Counted from the first letter of the stretch, positions 50,027 through 58,719 are shown. The stretch: 59,428 nucleotides of DNA from an uncultured Porphyromonas sp. (GCA_902490315.1 CABUDK010000004.1:1-59428), one strand, 5' to 3'. Program-made: numbers and translations. Notes: generated by a model from the letters alone, not told the origin.

Positions 50027-51142
50027 ATGCTACTAGCTCTCATACGCAAAGAGATATACAATCTATTCCGCAATAGGTTGCTACTCGGTATGGTCGTCAT
50101 GTACCCTATCGTCGTCCTGATGCTACTTCCCTTTGCTACGACTACGGATATCAAGAATCTGCAGACCGTCGTCATCGATCACGATCACACGTCGCTGTCG
50201 CAGAGACTACAGCAGCAGTTCTTTAGCTCGGGCTACTTTGTCAACGCTTGGCAGGGAAAGCTCCCCCCCACTCTTCAGGAAGGTATGGAGCTTATAGAGG
50301 ATGGCAAGGCCGATCTCATCATAACGATCCCGCCACGCTTTGAGGAGCAACTCATGCGTGATCAAAAAGCTCAGCTCGAGGCAAGAATCAATGCCTTTAA
50401 TGCTACGAAAGGTGCCATCGCTGGGGGATACACACAGCAGATCGTACAGCAGTTTGTCGCTCAGCTCAACGAGTCGACAGGACTGGAGGAGCTAGCCACC
50501 ATACCGCTTCGCATCGTCGAGGTCAATCGCTACAATCCTCAGGCGAACTACAAGAACTACATCATCCCAGGCCTTGTCGCCATGCTCATAACGATCACAG
50601 CATTCGTCTTGCCAGCACTCAATATGGTGCAGGAGAAAGAGATCGGCACCATCGAGCAGATGAATGTCACGCCGATCCACCCGCTCGTCTTCATGCTCTC
50701 TAAGGCACTCCCCTATCTAGTTATATCTGTCGGTATGGCACTCATATCGCTACCGATAGTGGGGCTGATGTACGGCTTGTGGCCTCACGGCAACATGGGT
50801 ATGATGATGGTGGCGACCATACTCTATGTTCTTGCTATGAGCGGACTAGGCCTGCTCATTACAAACTTCGCACACACACAGCAGCAGGCGATGTTTTCCT
50901 TTTTCTTCGTCATGATGTTTTTCGTCCTCCTTGGGGGGCTCTTTACCCCTATCGAGGGAATGCCGTCGTGGGCGCGTGCCCTAGCCGTGTCGCACCCATT
51001 CACGCACTACAATATTTTGATGCGTACCTATTATCTCAAGCCAGTAGCCTTCACCGAGCTGTGGCGTGAGCTGACGGCGCTCTCCGTCTTTGCCGTGGTC
51101 AACGGTACGGCCGCCATCCTCACCTATCGTAAGCGCGCCTAG
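50027..51142 (+). CDS. ABC-2 type transporter permease
   Basis: The 371-aa protein parallels the previous one: N-terminal segment, periplasmic loop, then YIIPGLVAMLITITAFVLPALNMVQEKEIGTIEQMNVTPI and further membrane helices. The two should form a heterodimeric exporter channel with an ATPase encoded elsewhere; substrate unknown (YbhFSR-like drug or lipid export is one possibility). Confidence 0.9.
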   Translation: MLLALIRKEIYNLFRNRLLLGMVVMYPIVVLMLLPFATTTDIKNLQTVVIDHDHTSLSQRLQQQFFSSGYFVNAWQGKLPPTLQEGMELIEDGKADLIITIPPRFEEQLMRDQKAQLEARINAFNATKGAIAGGYTQQIVQQFVAQLNESTGLEELATIPLRIVEVNRYNPQANYKNYIIPGLVAMLITITAFVLPALNMVQEKEIGTIEQMNVTPIHPLVFMLSKALPYLVISVGMALISLPIVGLMYGLWPHGNMGMMMVATILYVLAMSGLGLLITNFAHTQQQAMFSFFFVMMFFVLLGGLFTPIEGMPSWARALAVSHPFTHYNILMRTYYLKPVAFTELWRELTALSVFAVVNGTAAILTYRKRA

Positions 51143-51180
51143 TAGCAAAGGGCTGAGACGCTCCTCTCCCCCTTTTTTCG

Positions 51181-51188
51181 TACCTTTG
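51181..51188 (+). promoter_or_regulatory. -7 box for the 558-aa LRR gene
   Basis: TACCTTTG, 78 bp upstream of the start codon, in the spacer after the ABC-2 permease. Confidence 0.6.
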
Positions 51189-51266
51189 GAGATGGTTCGT
51201 CTGATCCATGGGTTATTGCTCATTTTGTAGATCAGCACTATTCACTATACACACACACTTTATCAT

Positions 51267-52943
51267 ATGAAAAAACAGTACACCTTACTCCTACTCCTCG
51301 CTATGACTTTGCTAGGAGTAGCCACACAGGCAAAGGCTCAGACACCCCTCACGAAGCCTAGTATAAACCTCACCTTCGAGCCAGGAAATGAAAACGCCTC
51401 TCTAGTCTTTTTCGTCGTGGCTCCGACAGATGGATGCTGGATAGACCTCAACGGTGACGGTAAGTGCCAAGACAATGAGAAGATTGCCAAAGGCACAGAC
51501 AAAAAGCAGATAGACCTCCCTAAGGATCTTGCCAAGACAACGATCTATGGCCCTATCACCTACCTCAATCTCAATAAGACAGCACTCACCTCTATCGATC
51601 TCTCCAAGATCAATACCCTTAAAGAGCTATGGTGCTACCAGACAGGACTTACCAGACTTGATGTGACTGGACAACCTGACCTTGAGAAGCTCTTTTGCTA
51701 CTCAAATAGGATTAGCTATCTAGACCTATCCAAGAGCACTAAACTAAAACAACTTGGTGTGCAATATTGTGATATCCTAAGACTCAATCTCTCTAACTGC
51801 CCTGAGCTAGAAGAGGCTGCCCTCAATGGCAATAAAGTCGGCAAACTGGATCTAACGCACAATACTAAGCTAAAGATACTCTTCTGCGAAAACATGGATC
51901 TTACTTCACTAGATCTCTCTAAGTGTCCCGACCTCATCTTCTTACAGTGCAGTGAAAATCGTGAGCTCAAGACCGTAGATGTTTCTATGCTACCCAAGCT
52001 AGAGGTATTCAAGGCTGACTTAATAGGGATGGAGTCACTAGACGTATCCAAGAACCCCAAGCTCAGGCAGCTACACCTCGGAGGTAATAAACTGACGGCA
52101 CTAGATCTATCAAAGAATCCGCTACTAGAGGAGCTGAACCTCAACAACAACCAGCTCACCTCACTAGACTTTCTCTCAGATGTACCTAAGCTAAATATGC
52201 TCACCATCAAGAGAAACAAGTTTACAGCCGATCCCGACTTCTCTAAGAATCCCAAGCTAGATTATATCAATATGGCTAATTGTGGATTTAAGAAGGTAGA
52301 CCTCTCTCACAATCCTATGATACGTCGATTCTACTGCGAGAGGAATGAGCTTACCGAGCTCGATCTGACGAAGACAGCTAAGCTTCAAGACTTCATCGCC
52401 TTCGAGAACAAACTTACCAAGCTAGACTTCGCAGCTTGTAAGGAGCTTCAGTATGCCGACATCTCTGTCAATGCTATCGATGAGCATGCGATGCAGGTAG
52501 TCGTGAATACTATCCCTAAGTTCAAGCTGGTAGATCCGACATTCCTTGCTGCAGGCCGATTTATCGCCATTGACACAGCAGAAGTTGATGAGAAAAATGA
52601 CATCACAGATAGACAAGTTAAGGTCGCTACTGGTAAGGGCTGGGTACTTATGTCTGGCAATGCTGGTGATCCACAGCCATATCCTGGTAGAAGTACCGTC
52701 TCCGTGACACAACTCACTACGGCTGAGACAGCTATCTACTACAACTCCGCAGACGAGCGTCTCTACGTACGTCTCGCTGAAACCATGCCCGCTACCCTAC
52801 TGAAGGTCTATGCAGCCTCTGGCGAGGAGCTCCTGAGCGAAGTGTACGACCAGGACGATAGCTCTATATACGTAGGTGATCTACCACAAGGAGCTTACAT
52901 CGTACAGGTAGGAGACGCCACTTATAAGTTTGTCAAGAGGTAG
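51267..52943 (+). CDS. Secreted BspA-like LRR protein with T9SS tail
   Basis: The 558-aa product has a signal peptide (cleavage near TQAKAQ), an opening calcium-binding-like phrase (GCWIDLNGDGKCQDNEK, about 57-73), about 14 LRRs of the form LTSLDLSKCPDLIFLQCSEN, a closing cap (KGWVLMSGNAGDPQPYPG) and a T9SS-like C-terminal domain (LRVYAASGEELL-type segment; DLPQGAYIVQVGDATYKFVKR-like end). The last ~25 codons plus downstream DNA recur as a pseudogene fragment at 58313. Terminator hairpin follows at 52996. Confidence 0.88.
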   Translation: MKKQYTLLLLLAMTLLGVATQAKAQTPLTKPSINLTFEPGNENASLVFFVVAPTDGCWIDLNGDGKCQDNEKIAKGTDKKQIDLPKDLAKTTIYGPITYLNLNKTALTSIDLSKINTLKELWCYQTGLTRLDVTGQPDLEKLFCYSNRISYLDLSKSTKLKQLGVQYCDILRLNLSNCPELEEAALNGNKVGKLDLTHNTKLKILFCENMDLTSLDLSKCPDLIFLQCSENRELKTVDVSMLPKLEVFKADLIGMESLDVSKNPKLRQLHLGGNKLTALDLSKNPLLEELNLNNNQLTSLDFLSDVPKLNMLTIKRNKFTADPDFSKNPKLDYINMANCGFKKVDLSHNPMIRRFYCERNELTELDLTKTAKLQDFIAFENKLTKLDFAACKELQYADISVNAIDEHAMQVVVNTIPKFKLVDPTFLAAGRFIAIDTAEVDEKNDITDRQVKVATGKGWVLMSGNAGDPQPYPGRSTVSVTQLTTAETAIYYNSADERLYVRLAETMPATLLKVYAASGEELLSEVYDQDDSSIYVGDLPQGAYIVQVGDATYKFVKR

Positions 52944-52995
52944 CAAGCCCTCACCGCCTATAGTCCAAATCGTACGATAGGCGTTAGCTCTTCAA

Positions 52996-53041
52996 AATAT
53001 CCACCGAGGAAATCCGAATTTCCTCGGTGGATATTTTTTAT
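52996..53041 (+). terminator. Terminator hairpin forming the left arm of element copy 6
   Basis: A perfect 18-bp stem (left arm 52996-53013, containing CCACCGAGG; loop CCGA; right arm 53018-53035, containing CCTCGGTGG) is followed by a T-rich run. It ends the LRR gene and is at the same time part of the repeat element. Confidence 0.85.
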
Positions 53042-53188
53042 TTCTCAGGGAGGAACGAAAAAATTCTTCGGACTTATCATCTCATTCTTCCGAAGTATCG
53101 TTTGATTCTTCCGAAGAAATTTCCATCGCCTCCGTGAGTATGTCTTATTTCCTCGCGAGCTATTTGTGATTTTCTTCGGAAGAATCGA
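52996..53188 (+). repeat. 21-bp-period palindrome element, copy 6
   Basis: Units start at 53064 (degenerate TTCTTCGGACTTATC), 53085 and 53106 (TTCTTCCGAAG), 21 bp apart. Left flank is the CCACCGAGG hairpin and CTCAGGGAGG; right flank has CCTCCGTGAG and CCTCGCGAG, then a further TTCTTCGGAAGAA at 53172. It lies between two LRR genes. Confidence 0.82.
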
Positions 53189-53291
53189 AGTAACCCGAAT
53201 GCATCAGAGTGTTCAGAACTAAAAAGCAGTCGATGGAATGTACGATGCAAATATTCACTGTATCGATAGGCCCTATGTCTAGAAAAAACGT

Positions 53292-53299
53292 TATATTTG
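53292..53299 (+). promoter_or_regulatory. -7 box for the 752-aa LRR gene
   Basis: TATATTTG, 76 bp upstream of the chosen start; the longer ORF start at 53297 would overlap it, which supports the start at 53375. Confidence 0.55.
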
Positions 53300-53374
53300 C
53301 CTCACTTAGGTCGAAGATGTGCATTAGCACCTTCCAATTTAAGCCCCCATTCAAAACTTACTAGTTATACGCTT

Positions 53375-55633
53375 ATGAAAAAGATAGTTACCCTTCTTCT
53401 AACATGCATTGCCGGGATCCTTTCCCTCCATGCCCAAAGCCTTACCCATCCATTTGAAATCCTTGTCAAAGAGGGGGCCACAGAGGTCTCCTTCGAGTTG
53501 GGTGGCAAAGCATCCCTTGTCATCGACTGGGGCGACGGCACTACCGAGCCTATTGAAGTAGACGCCGATGCTACCCAAACCATTGTGCACACCTATGCAA
53601 CACCGCTTGCGAAGAATAGCATCGTCTCCTTCGAAGCTAAAGGCATCGAGCGCTTCAAAAGCAACTTCAAAGAGTCTGGCTCCATCATCGGTGTAGGCAA
53701 GATAGATGCTCCCGACCTCCTCAGCTTCTATTATATGTCGTACAAGGGCGGCACCCTAGCACAATCCACTGATGGTGTGGTAGACCTTTCCCGCAGCCCC
53801 AAGCTCAAGTACCTTTGCATTCAGGATGCCCCACGGCTTAAGATAGGGTACCACCCCCACCTCAAGCACATCATGATCCAATCGAGCAGGAAGAAAGATA
53901 GCCCTGCCTACGCTACCCTTGCCAATACTGACCTCGACCTCTCACGCTACCCTGAGATGGAGTATGTGTGGGTAACCGACCAGAAAGAGATCAAGGAGAT
54001 CAACCTTACTGGTCTTACGAAGCTCAACTTCTTCCGCTGGCAAAACGGAGGTATACAAAATGCCATTGGGCTAAGAGAGATTACTCTCCACAACGAAGGA
54101 CTCAAGCGACTCAATATCTCGGGGCACCAGCTCCCGCTTAGCAGCCTTCCAGCCAAAAATCCCGATTTGGAATACGACGAATACGACCTCACCTATGCCC
54201 CAGAAGGCTACGTTATCCCCGAAGAAAACATTGTCGGAACAAGCATAGACCTCACGCAGATGGCAACAGAGTACGACTTCGCAGGTCAGCCACAGCACCC
54301 CAACATTATATGGAAAGATGCTAGTAGTGGAGAGGTCATATCCGCCGATCACTACACATTGAAAGATGGGATATTTAAGTTCAAGGAATCGCTCTTCGCC
54401 GACAAAGAGAGCATTACCCTGCAAGCCACCTTCGAGCCCGCTTTCTTCTCGCTCAAAGAGCTTACTGGCTCCGAAACCACTCCTCTCAAGTCCAACGAGG
54501 TGACACTGCACAAAAGTGATATTCAGAACGAAGAGGTCAACATCGCACTGAAGACTGACCTCCCCATTGGCGCACAAATCGCCATCAACTTGGGAGACAG
54601 CAAGGGAGTCGTACTCACGGGTGTGAAAGAGGCCTATCAGCAAGGCGACTACGAGGAGGGACGCTACCTCTACACGATCACCTCGCAGTCTATCTCTATC
54701 TCTGGAGATATCACCGAGCTCGACTGCAACGGACAGCAGCTGACAGCAGCACATCTCAAAGACCTCCCCAACCTCAGCTATGTGGAGCTGCACACCAATA
54801 AACTTGCCCAATTTACTATCCAAAACTGTCCCGCAGTAGAGGAGCTCTATATTGGGAAGAACCAACTGGAAAGGCTCGACCTAAGCCATCAAAAAGAACT
54901 CACCACTCTCGATTGCTCTGGGAATGGTCTCTTATCGCTACAGCTCGATGACTGTCCAGCACTCAGCAGCCTCTGGTGTTACCGCAATAGGCTCTCCACA
55001 CTTGATGTCTCAGCTTTCCCCGCACTCAGCGAACTGATGGCTCACGCCAATCGACTCACTTCGCTCGACCTTGCCAATAACCCAAAGCTCAAGACACTCA
55101 ATGTAGCAGACAATCAGCTCCAAGAGCTAGACTTCAGCGCTACTCCTCTCCTGATGACCGTGGTGTGCCATACCAATGCGATCCGAGGGGAAAAGATGAC
55201 CTCCATGATGCAGTCGCTCCCACAAAGAGAAGCCAACGATAAGGGAAAGATAACCATCGTCGACACCAATGCGAATAACGAAGAAAATCTATGTCTCGTG
55301 AGCGATGTGGCCATAGCAAAAGACAAAAACTGGACTTGCTATGACTTCAGAGGGAGCATCGACAATACTGAAGAGTACGAAGGAGATACAACCGCTATCG
55401 ACAATGTCTTAGCAAGTAATCCCTCCACTGTTATCTATCCCAATCCAGCCACAGACTTCGTCTATATTCGTACAAGCGATGACGCTGTATGGGCTCTATA
55501 CTCCCTCACGGGCGAACTGCAACTGACTGGAAGTGGCACAGTGGTAGATCTTCGTAGCCTCGCGCAAGGAGACTACTTACTGGTAATAGAGCACAACAGT
55601 CTGAGAGAATCCCTACCTCTCTTCAAACGATAA
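53375..55633 (+). CDS. Secreted protein with PKD-like domain, LRRs and T9SS sorting domain
   Basis: The 752-aa product has a signal peptide (MKKIVTLLLTCIAGILSLHAQ), a PKD-like domain with VIDWGDGTTEPIEV (about 45-60), a ~300-residue middle with loose LRR-like turns (EINLTGLTKLNFFRWQNGG), a compact block of BspA-like LRRs (about 480-640) with LTTLDCSGNGLLSLQLDDC, a cap (KNWTCYDFRGS) and a type A T9SS domain (VIYPNPATDFVYIRTS...GDYLLVIEHNS). Codon use and base composition look richer in C than neighbouring LRR genes, so its origin may differ. Role probably surface adhesion. Confidence 0.88.
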   Translation: MKKIVTLLLTCIAGILSLHAQSLTHPFEILVKEGATEVSFELGGKASLVIDWGDGTTEPIEVDADATQTIVHTYATPLAKNSIVSFEAKGIERFKSNFKESGSIIGVGKIDAPDLLSFYYMSYKGGTLAQSTDGVVDLSRSPKLKYLCIQDAPRLKIGYHPHLKHIMIQSSRKKDSPAYATLANTDLDLSRYPEMEYVWVTDQKEIKEINLTGLTKLNFFRWQNGGIQNAIGLREITLHNEGLKRLNISGHQLPLSSLPAKNPDLEYDEYDLTYAPEGYVIPEENIVGTSIDLTQMATEYDFAGQPQHPNIIWKDASSGEVISADHYTLKDGIFKFKESLFADKESITLQATFEPAFFSLKELTGSETTPLKSNEVTLHKSDIQNEEVNIALKTDLPIGAQIAINLGDSKGVVLTGVKEAYQQGDYEEGRYLYTITSQSISISGDITELDCNGQQLTAAHLKDLPNLSYVELHTNKLAQFTIQNCPAVEELYIGKNQLERLDLSHQKELTTLDCSGNGLLSLQLDDCPALSSLWCYRNRLSTLDVSAFPALSELMAHANRLTSLDLANNPKLKTLNVADNQLQELDFSATPLLMTVVCHTNAIRGEKMTSMMQSLPQREANDKGKITIVDTNANNEENLCLVSDVAIAKDKNWTCYDFRGSIDNTEEYEGDTTAIDNVLASNPSTVIYPNPATDFVYIRTSDDAVWALYSLTGELQLTGSGTVVDLRSLAQGDYLLVIEHNSLRESLPLFKR

Positions 55634-55641
55634 AGAGAGAC

Positions 55642-55747
55642 TAGCGAGCTTGACACACACTACTCTAGAGTATTTGCCCAGGAGGCTGTAGCTTTTGCCT
55701 ATTAGTCTATCGTGTAGCAGACTCTACCTATACTGCCAAGCTCGCTA
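55642..55747. repeat. 106-bp segment bounded by 11-bp inverted repeats
   Basis: TAGCGAGCTTG (55642-55652) and CAAGCTCGCTA (55737-55747) enclose a non-coding stretch just after the LRR stop. It could be an RNA structure/terminator or a small inserted element; no target duplication was seen. The remaining spacer to 55871 shows nothing definite. Confidence 0.4.
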
Positions 55748-55871
55748 TCTCTACAAAATCGAAGGAGATTAAAGTGTAAGCATTTCGAAAGTTGCGAGCT
55801 CCCCAATCCAAAAGAATGTGAGCTAGTCGATTTTGCATGCTTGTAATAACTAACTAATTGGAATTCACGAT

Positions 55872-57977
55872 ATGAGAACTATGAGCAACCTTTGGAGGAG
55901 CATAGCTAGCCTTCTCTTATTTAGCCCCTTGGTGCTTCTTGCTCAGGGGAAACCTATGACAGGCGATCCTTCTCAAGGGCTATGGGCCTCCTCACACTCT
56001 ATCAAGCAGTTATTCGATCTTCGCACGCCCCCGCATATTCTCGGTAGAGGGGTGCCTTGCGAGAGGTCGGTAAACCTTGTGCCCCTCGTTAAAGGCTTTG
56101 GCTATGCCTCTATCGAGCCGTCTCTCACTCACCAAGCATTGGAGTTTGAAGAGGGTGCTGAGGGCATAGTGACGCCTTATATTATGCTTCCTCTCTTTGA
56201 CAATATAACGATCAAAGGGATCGAGTGCGTCGTAGACGAAGCGGTTGCGGATGCCCGCGTGGTCGTAGCACGTGTAAGGCAAGACGGTACGAATGACCTG
56301 TGGCAAGAGATCCTGGTGAGCCAGCCTGCCACCCTCCAAGAGGGATACAATCAAGTGTTACTGGATGAGCCGCTAAAGGTCTCTGCAAAGGATCTTGTGC
56401 TGGTCGGATACTCTTGCCCCGCCAGTAGCGTGAAGGGGAGCAAGTCCTCACCCGTATTGTACGATGGCGATGAGGAGAATAGTCTTCCAGAAGCCAATCT
56501 GGCAGCCGTATCCACCGCCTATTACGAGAAGGGGAAGAGCTACAGTTTCAGCCAAGTGCAGGATACGGAGCCTTTCAAATTGGGCTCGGCGCTTATTTAC
56601 GCACTTGTGGACGACCCCGATGGGCACTACGATTATGTAGTCTATCCTCTTAAGCAACCACGTTACAGTCTCCTTACTACCAAAGAATATTTCCGCTACA
56701 ATATCTTGGTTCGCAATATCGGCTTTAAGGAGATTACAAAGATGATCTTCCTCGAGAAGTTCAATCATGATTACGGGATGCAAGAGAAGCAGTATCCCCC
56801 CTTTGAGATTACGGTTCCCGTAAAAGGACTTTGCGATGTTGGCTGGATGCATCCTCCTTACCCAGAAGGCACCTCCAAGGGGTCAGTTGAATTGCTGAGT
56901 ATCAACGACCAGTCAGTAATCGAAAAAGGAATGATAAAGTGGGTATTTGATGCTTTCAATCCTACTGAAAAGGGGAGTGTGGAGCGTAAGTCGGTACTTG
57001 TAGAGTACTACACCTCCGAGAGTGCTCCTGATGCACCAAAGTACAATGCTCTGATCAATCAAATGGCAGAGGAGCTGCAGGCGAAGGGCTACGAAGTCTC
57101 TCGCGTCGCATATCCCGTGGGTGGTGAAGAGGTCGCCTTTGCCGAAGAAGCTTGCAACGAGGAGCTTGCCACGCTCTTAGGACAAGCTCCGTTTCCCACG
57201 CCTTCCCAGCTCCCCTATTTCTCCATCAACAGGGCTCCCTATCTTTCGGAGAATAGAGTCTTTGTCTTTGTGTCGAAGAACCGGCTTTTTGGCGAAGATC
57301 AAAAGGCCGATGCCGATTTACTGGAGCCTTTCCTTCAAGAGAAGGAGAGAGCACTCATTTCCGATATCGTATGCCACGACCTACCTGGAGGAACAACCAG
57401 CCTAGAGGTAAAGGGTAAGCTTCTCTATGACGCTGACCCAGCCGACCTCTACATTACAGCTGTCGTGACCGAAGACAACGTGAAGGCAGAAGACCAAAAA
57501 GGTATAGGCACGGGGGAAGAGTATCTGCACCAGCATATGCTGAGAACTTACTACACGAGCAATATCGGTACTAAGATTATGCCTGAGGCTGACGGATCCT
57601 TCGAGTATAAATCTCCGGAGATTGACCTTTACCCATCGTGGAAGAAAGAGAATCTGAAAGTGGTACTCTTCCTGCATCGCGATGCAGCCTACGCCAATAA
57701 GATTAGTTGCCATGCCTACTGTAGCAAAACCATCCCCTTTGGTGGCAGCTTCTCTGTGGGCATAGCTCCCCAAGGTAAAGAGAGCTCTACAAGGCTCTAT
57801 CAAGATGCCTCGGGACTGTTGCAAATCGAAGGAGATCACGAGCGCGTAGTGGTCTACAGCCTCGATGGACAATGTGCAGCGAAGAGCCTACCCGCACTGC
57901 TACCCCCTGGCGGCTATGTGGTAGCAGTGAGTCCCTCCCAGGGCGCCACAACCTTCCATAAGGTGGTGGTCAAGTAA
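55872..57977 (+). CDS. Omp28-like secreted protein with T9SS tail
   Basis: The 701-aa product has a signal peptide (LLLFSPLVLLAQ), a beta-rich N-terminal half (jelly-roll-like, about 80-230), a middle domain beginning RKSVLVEYYTSESAPDAPKYNALI, which aligns in style with the Omp28 family opening VLVEEFTG-x-x-C-x-x-C-P but lacks both cysteines, and a C-terminal ~65-residue T9SS-like domain (LYQDASGLLQIEG...YSLDGQ...GGYVVAVSPS). If it descends from Omp28/thioredoxin-fold proteins it has lost redox activity. MSNLWRS at 55881 is an alternative start. Strong terminator downstream. Confidence 0.75.
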   Translation: MRTMSNLWRSIASLLLFSPLVLLAQGKPMTGDPSQGLWASSHSIKQLFDLRTPPHILGRGVPCERSVNLVPLVKGFGYASIEPSLTHQALEFEEGAEGIVTPYIMLPLFDNITIKGIECVVDEAVADARVVVARVRQDGTNDLWQEILVSQPATLQEGYNQVLLDEPLKVSAKDLVLVGYSCPASSVKGSKSSPVLYDGDEENSLPEANLAAVSTAYYEKGKSYSFSQVQDTEPFKLGSALIYALVDDPDGHYDYVVYPLKQPRYSLLTTKEYFRYNILVRNIGFKEITKMIFLEKFNHDYGMQEKQYPPFEITVPVKGLCDVGWMHPPYPEGTSKGSVELLSINDQSVIEKGMIKWVFDAFNPTEKGSVERKSVLVEYYTSESAPDAPKYNALINQMAEELQAKGYEVSRVAYPVGGEEVAFAEEACNEELATLLGQAPFPTPSQLPYFSINRAPYLSENRVFVFVSKNRLFGEDQKADADLLEPFLQEKERALISDIVCHDLPGGTTSLEVKGKLLYDADPADLYITAVVTEDNVKAEDQKGIGTGEEYLHQHMLRTYYTSNIGTKIMPEADGSFEYKSPEIDLYPSWKKENLKVVLFLHRDAAYANKISCHAYCSKTIPFGGSFSVGIAPQGKESSTRLYQDASGLLQIEGDHERVVVYSLDGQCAAKSLPALLPPGGYVVAVSPSQGATTFHKVVVK

Positions 57978-58028
57978 TGGACAAAGCATAAGCCCCTAAA
58001 GGGCTTCTTCCATCAGAATAAACAGAAG

Positions 58029-58068
58029 AGGATGTATCCCTGCTTTCGAAGGGATGCATCCTTTTTTG
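58029..58068 (+). terminator. Terminator of the Omp28-like gene
   Basis: AGGATGTATCCCT...AGGGATGCATCC hairpin followed by TTTTTTGC, 52 bp after the stop codon. Confidence 0.88.
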
Positions 58069-58087
58069 CAAGGTCTCTGCAAGTGCA

Positions 58088-58203
58088 AAAGGAGACTGTT
58101 GAAAAGCCCGACCTTTACGCCAAAAGCCCATGAACTGACTCTGGGCGACCAGGTTGAGTTTGTAACCATAAAAATCGCCCCCTTGTTGATAGGGATAGCC
58201 CAC
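58088..58203 (-). pseudogene. Possible insertion-sequence end/transposase relic
   Basis: The minus strand reads GDFYGYKLNLVAQSQF, reminiscent of the [FY]-x-GYKLHLV phrase of several IS transposase families, and the segment begins with GGAGACTGTTG like the MITE ends at 9268. Only this fragment remains. Identification is weak and rests on two short resemblances. Confidence 0.3.
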
Positions 58204-58312
58204 CCCTAGGTTTCATTTTCCTCCTCTAGGAGCTACTCTTTTAGTTTTGTTGCCACTAGTGCTCGGAGACCCGTTTGTATTGATTAGCTGCTTCGAGAGT
58301 GAGACTTGGAAA

Positions 58313-58422
58313 TGAACACAATCGTAGGCTATCTACCACAGGAAGCCTACATCGTACAGGTAGGAGTCCAAACCTATAACTTTGTCAAGAGGTAGCACAC
58401 CTCACCGCCTATAGTCCAAATC
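58313..58422 (+). pseudogene. Remnant of the C-terminal end of an LRR/T9SS gene
   Basis: An ORF of 27 codons (58313-58395) reads IVGYLPQEAYIVQVG...NFVKR-stop and matches the last ~25 codons of the 558-aa LRR gene (DLPQGAYIVQVG...KFVKR-stop). Homology continues past the stop (CTCACCGCCTATAGTCC AAATC in both). The rest of the gene is missing, so this is a deletion remnant of a paralogous LRR gene, still followed by a copy of the 21-bp element as in the intact locus. Confidence 0.8.
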
Positions 58423-58469
58423 ATGGCGAAGGCACCAGAAGAGCGTCACAAGAAGTGACAGCCTCCACA

Positions 58470-58660
58470 GATAGCCACGTGAGAAATTTCTAATTCTTAC
58501 GTGGCTATTTTTTATTCTCCACGTGGAGAAGAAAAAATACTTCGGAAGTTTCATTTGATTCTTCCGAAGTATCGTTTGATTCTTCCGAAGTTTCATTTCG
58601 TCTCCACGTGGAGAATGTTTTTTTCCCACGTGGAGGTTTGAGAATATCCACGTGGAGATT
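58470..58660 (+). repeat. 21-bp-period palindrome element, copy 7
   Basis: Units at 58540 (CTTCGGAAG), 58561 and 58582 (CTTCCGAAG) are 21 bp apart. All flanks are CACGTGG type: hairpin ATAGCCACGT/ACGTGGCTAT (58471-58508) followed by TTTTTTATT, CTCCACGTGGAG left and right, CCCACGTGGAGG and TCCACGTGGAGA further right. It sits downstream of the LRR remnant and upstream of the 97-aa ORF. Confidence 0.82.
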
Positions 58661-58711
58661 GACGACTTCTGAGTCAAGATCATCTCGAATCTCGAAAGAT
58701 CCATTTTTTTG

Positions 58712-58719
58712 TACATTTG
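58712..58719 (+). promoter_or_regulatory. -7 box for the 97-aa ORF
   Basis: TACATTTG, 49 bp upstream of the ATG at 58769; this is evidence that the small gene is expressed. Confidence 0.55.

Noticed and set aside
54071..54865. 264-aa minus-strand ORF within the 752-aa LRR gene
   Set aside because: It is a shadow of a well-supported gene with signal peptide, PKD, LRR and T9SS parts; it has no promoter or family match.
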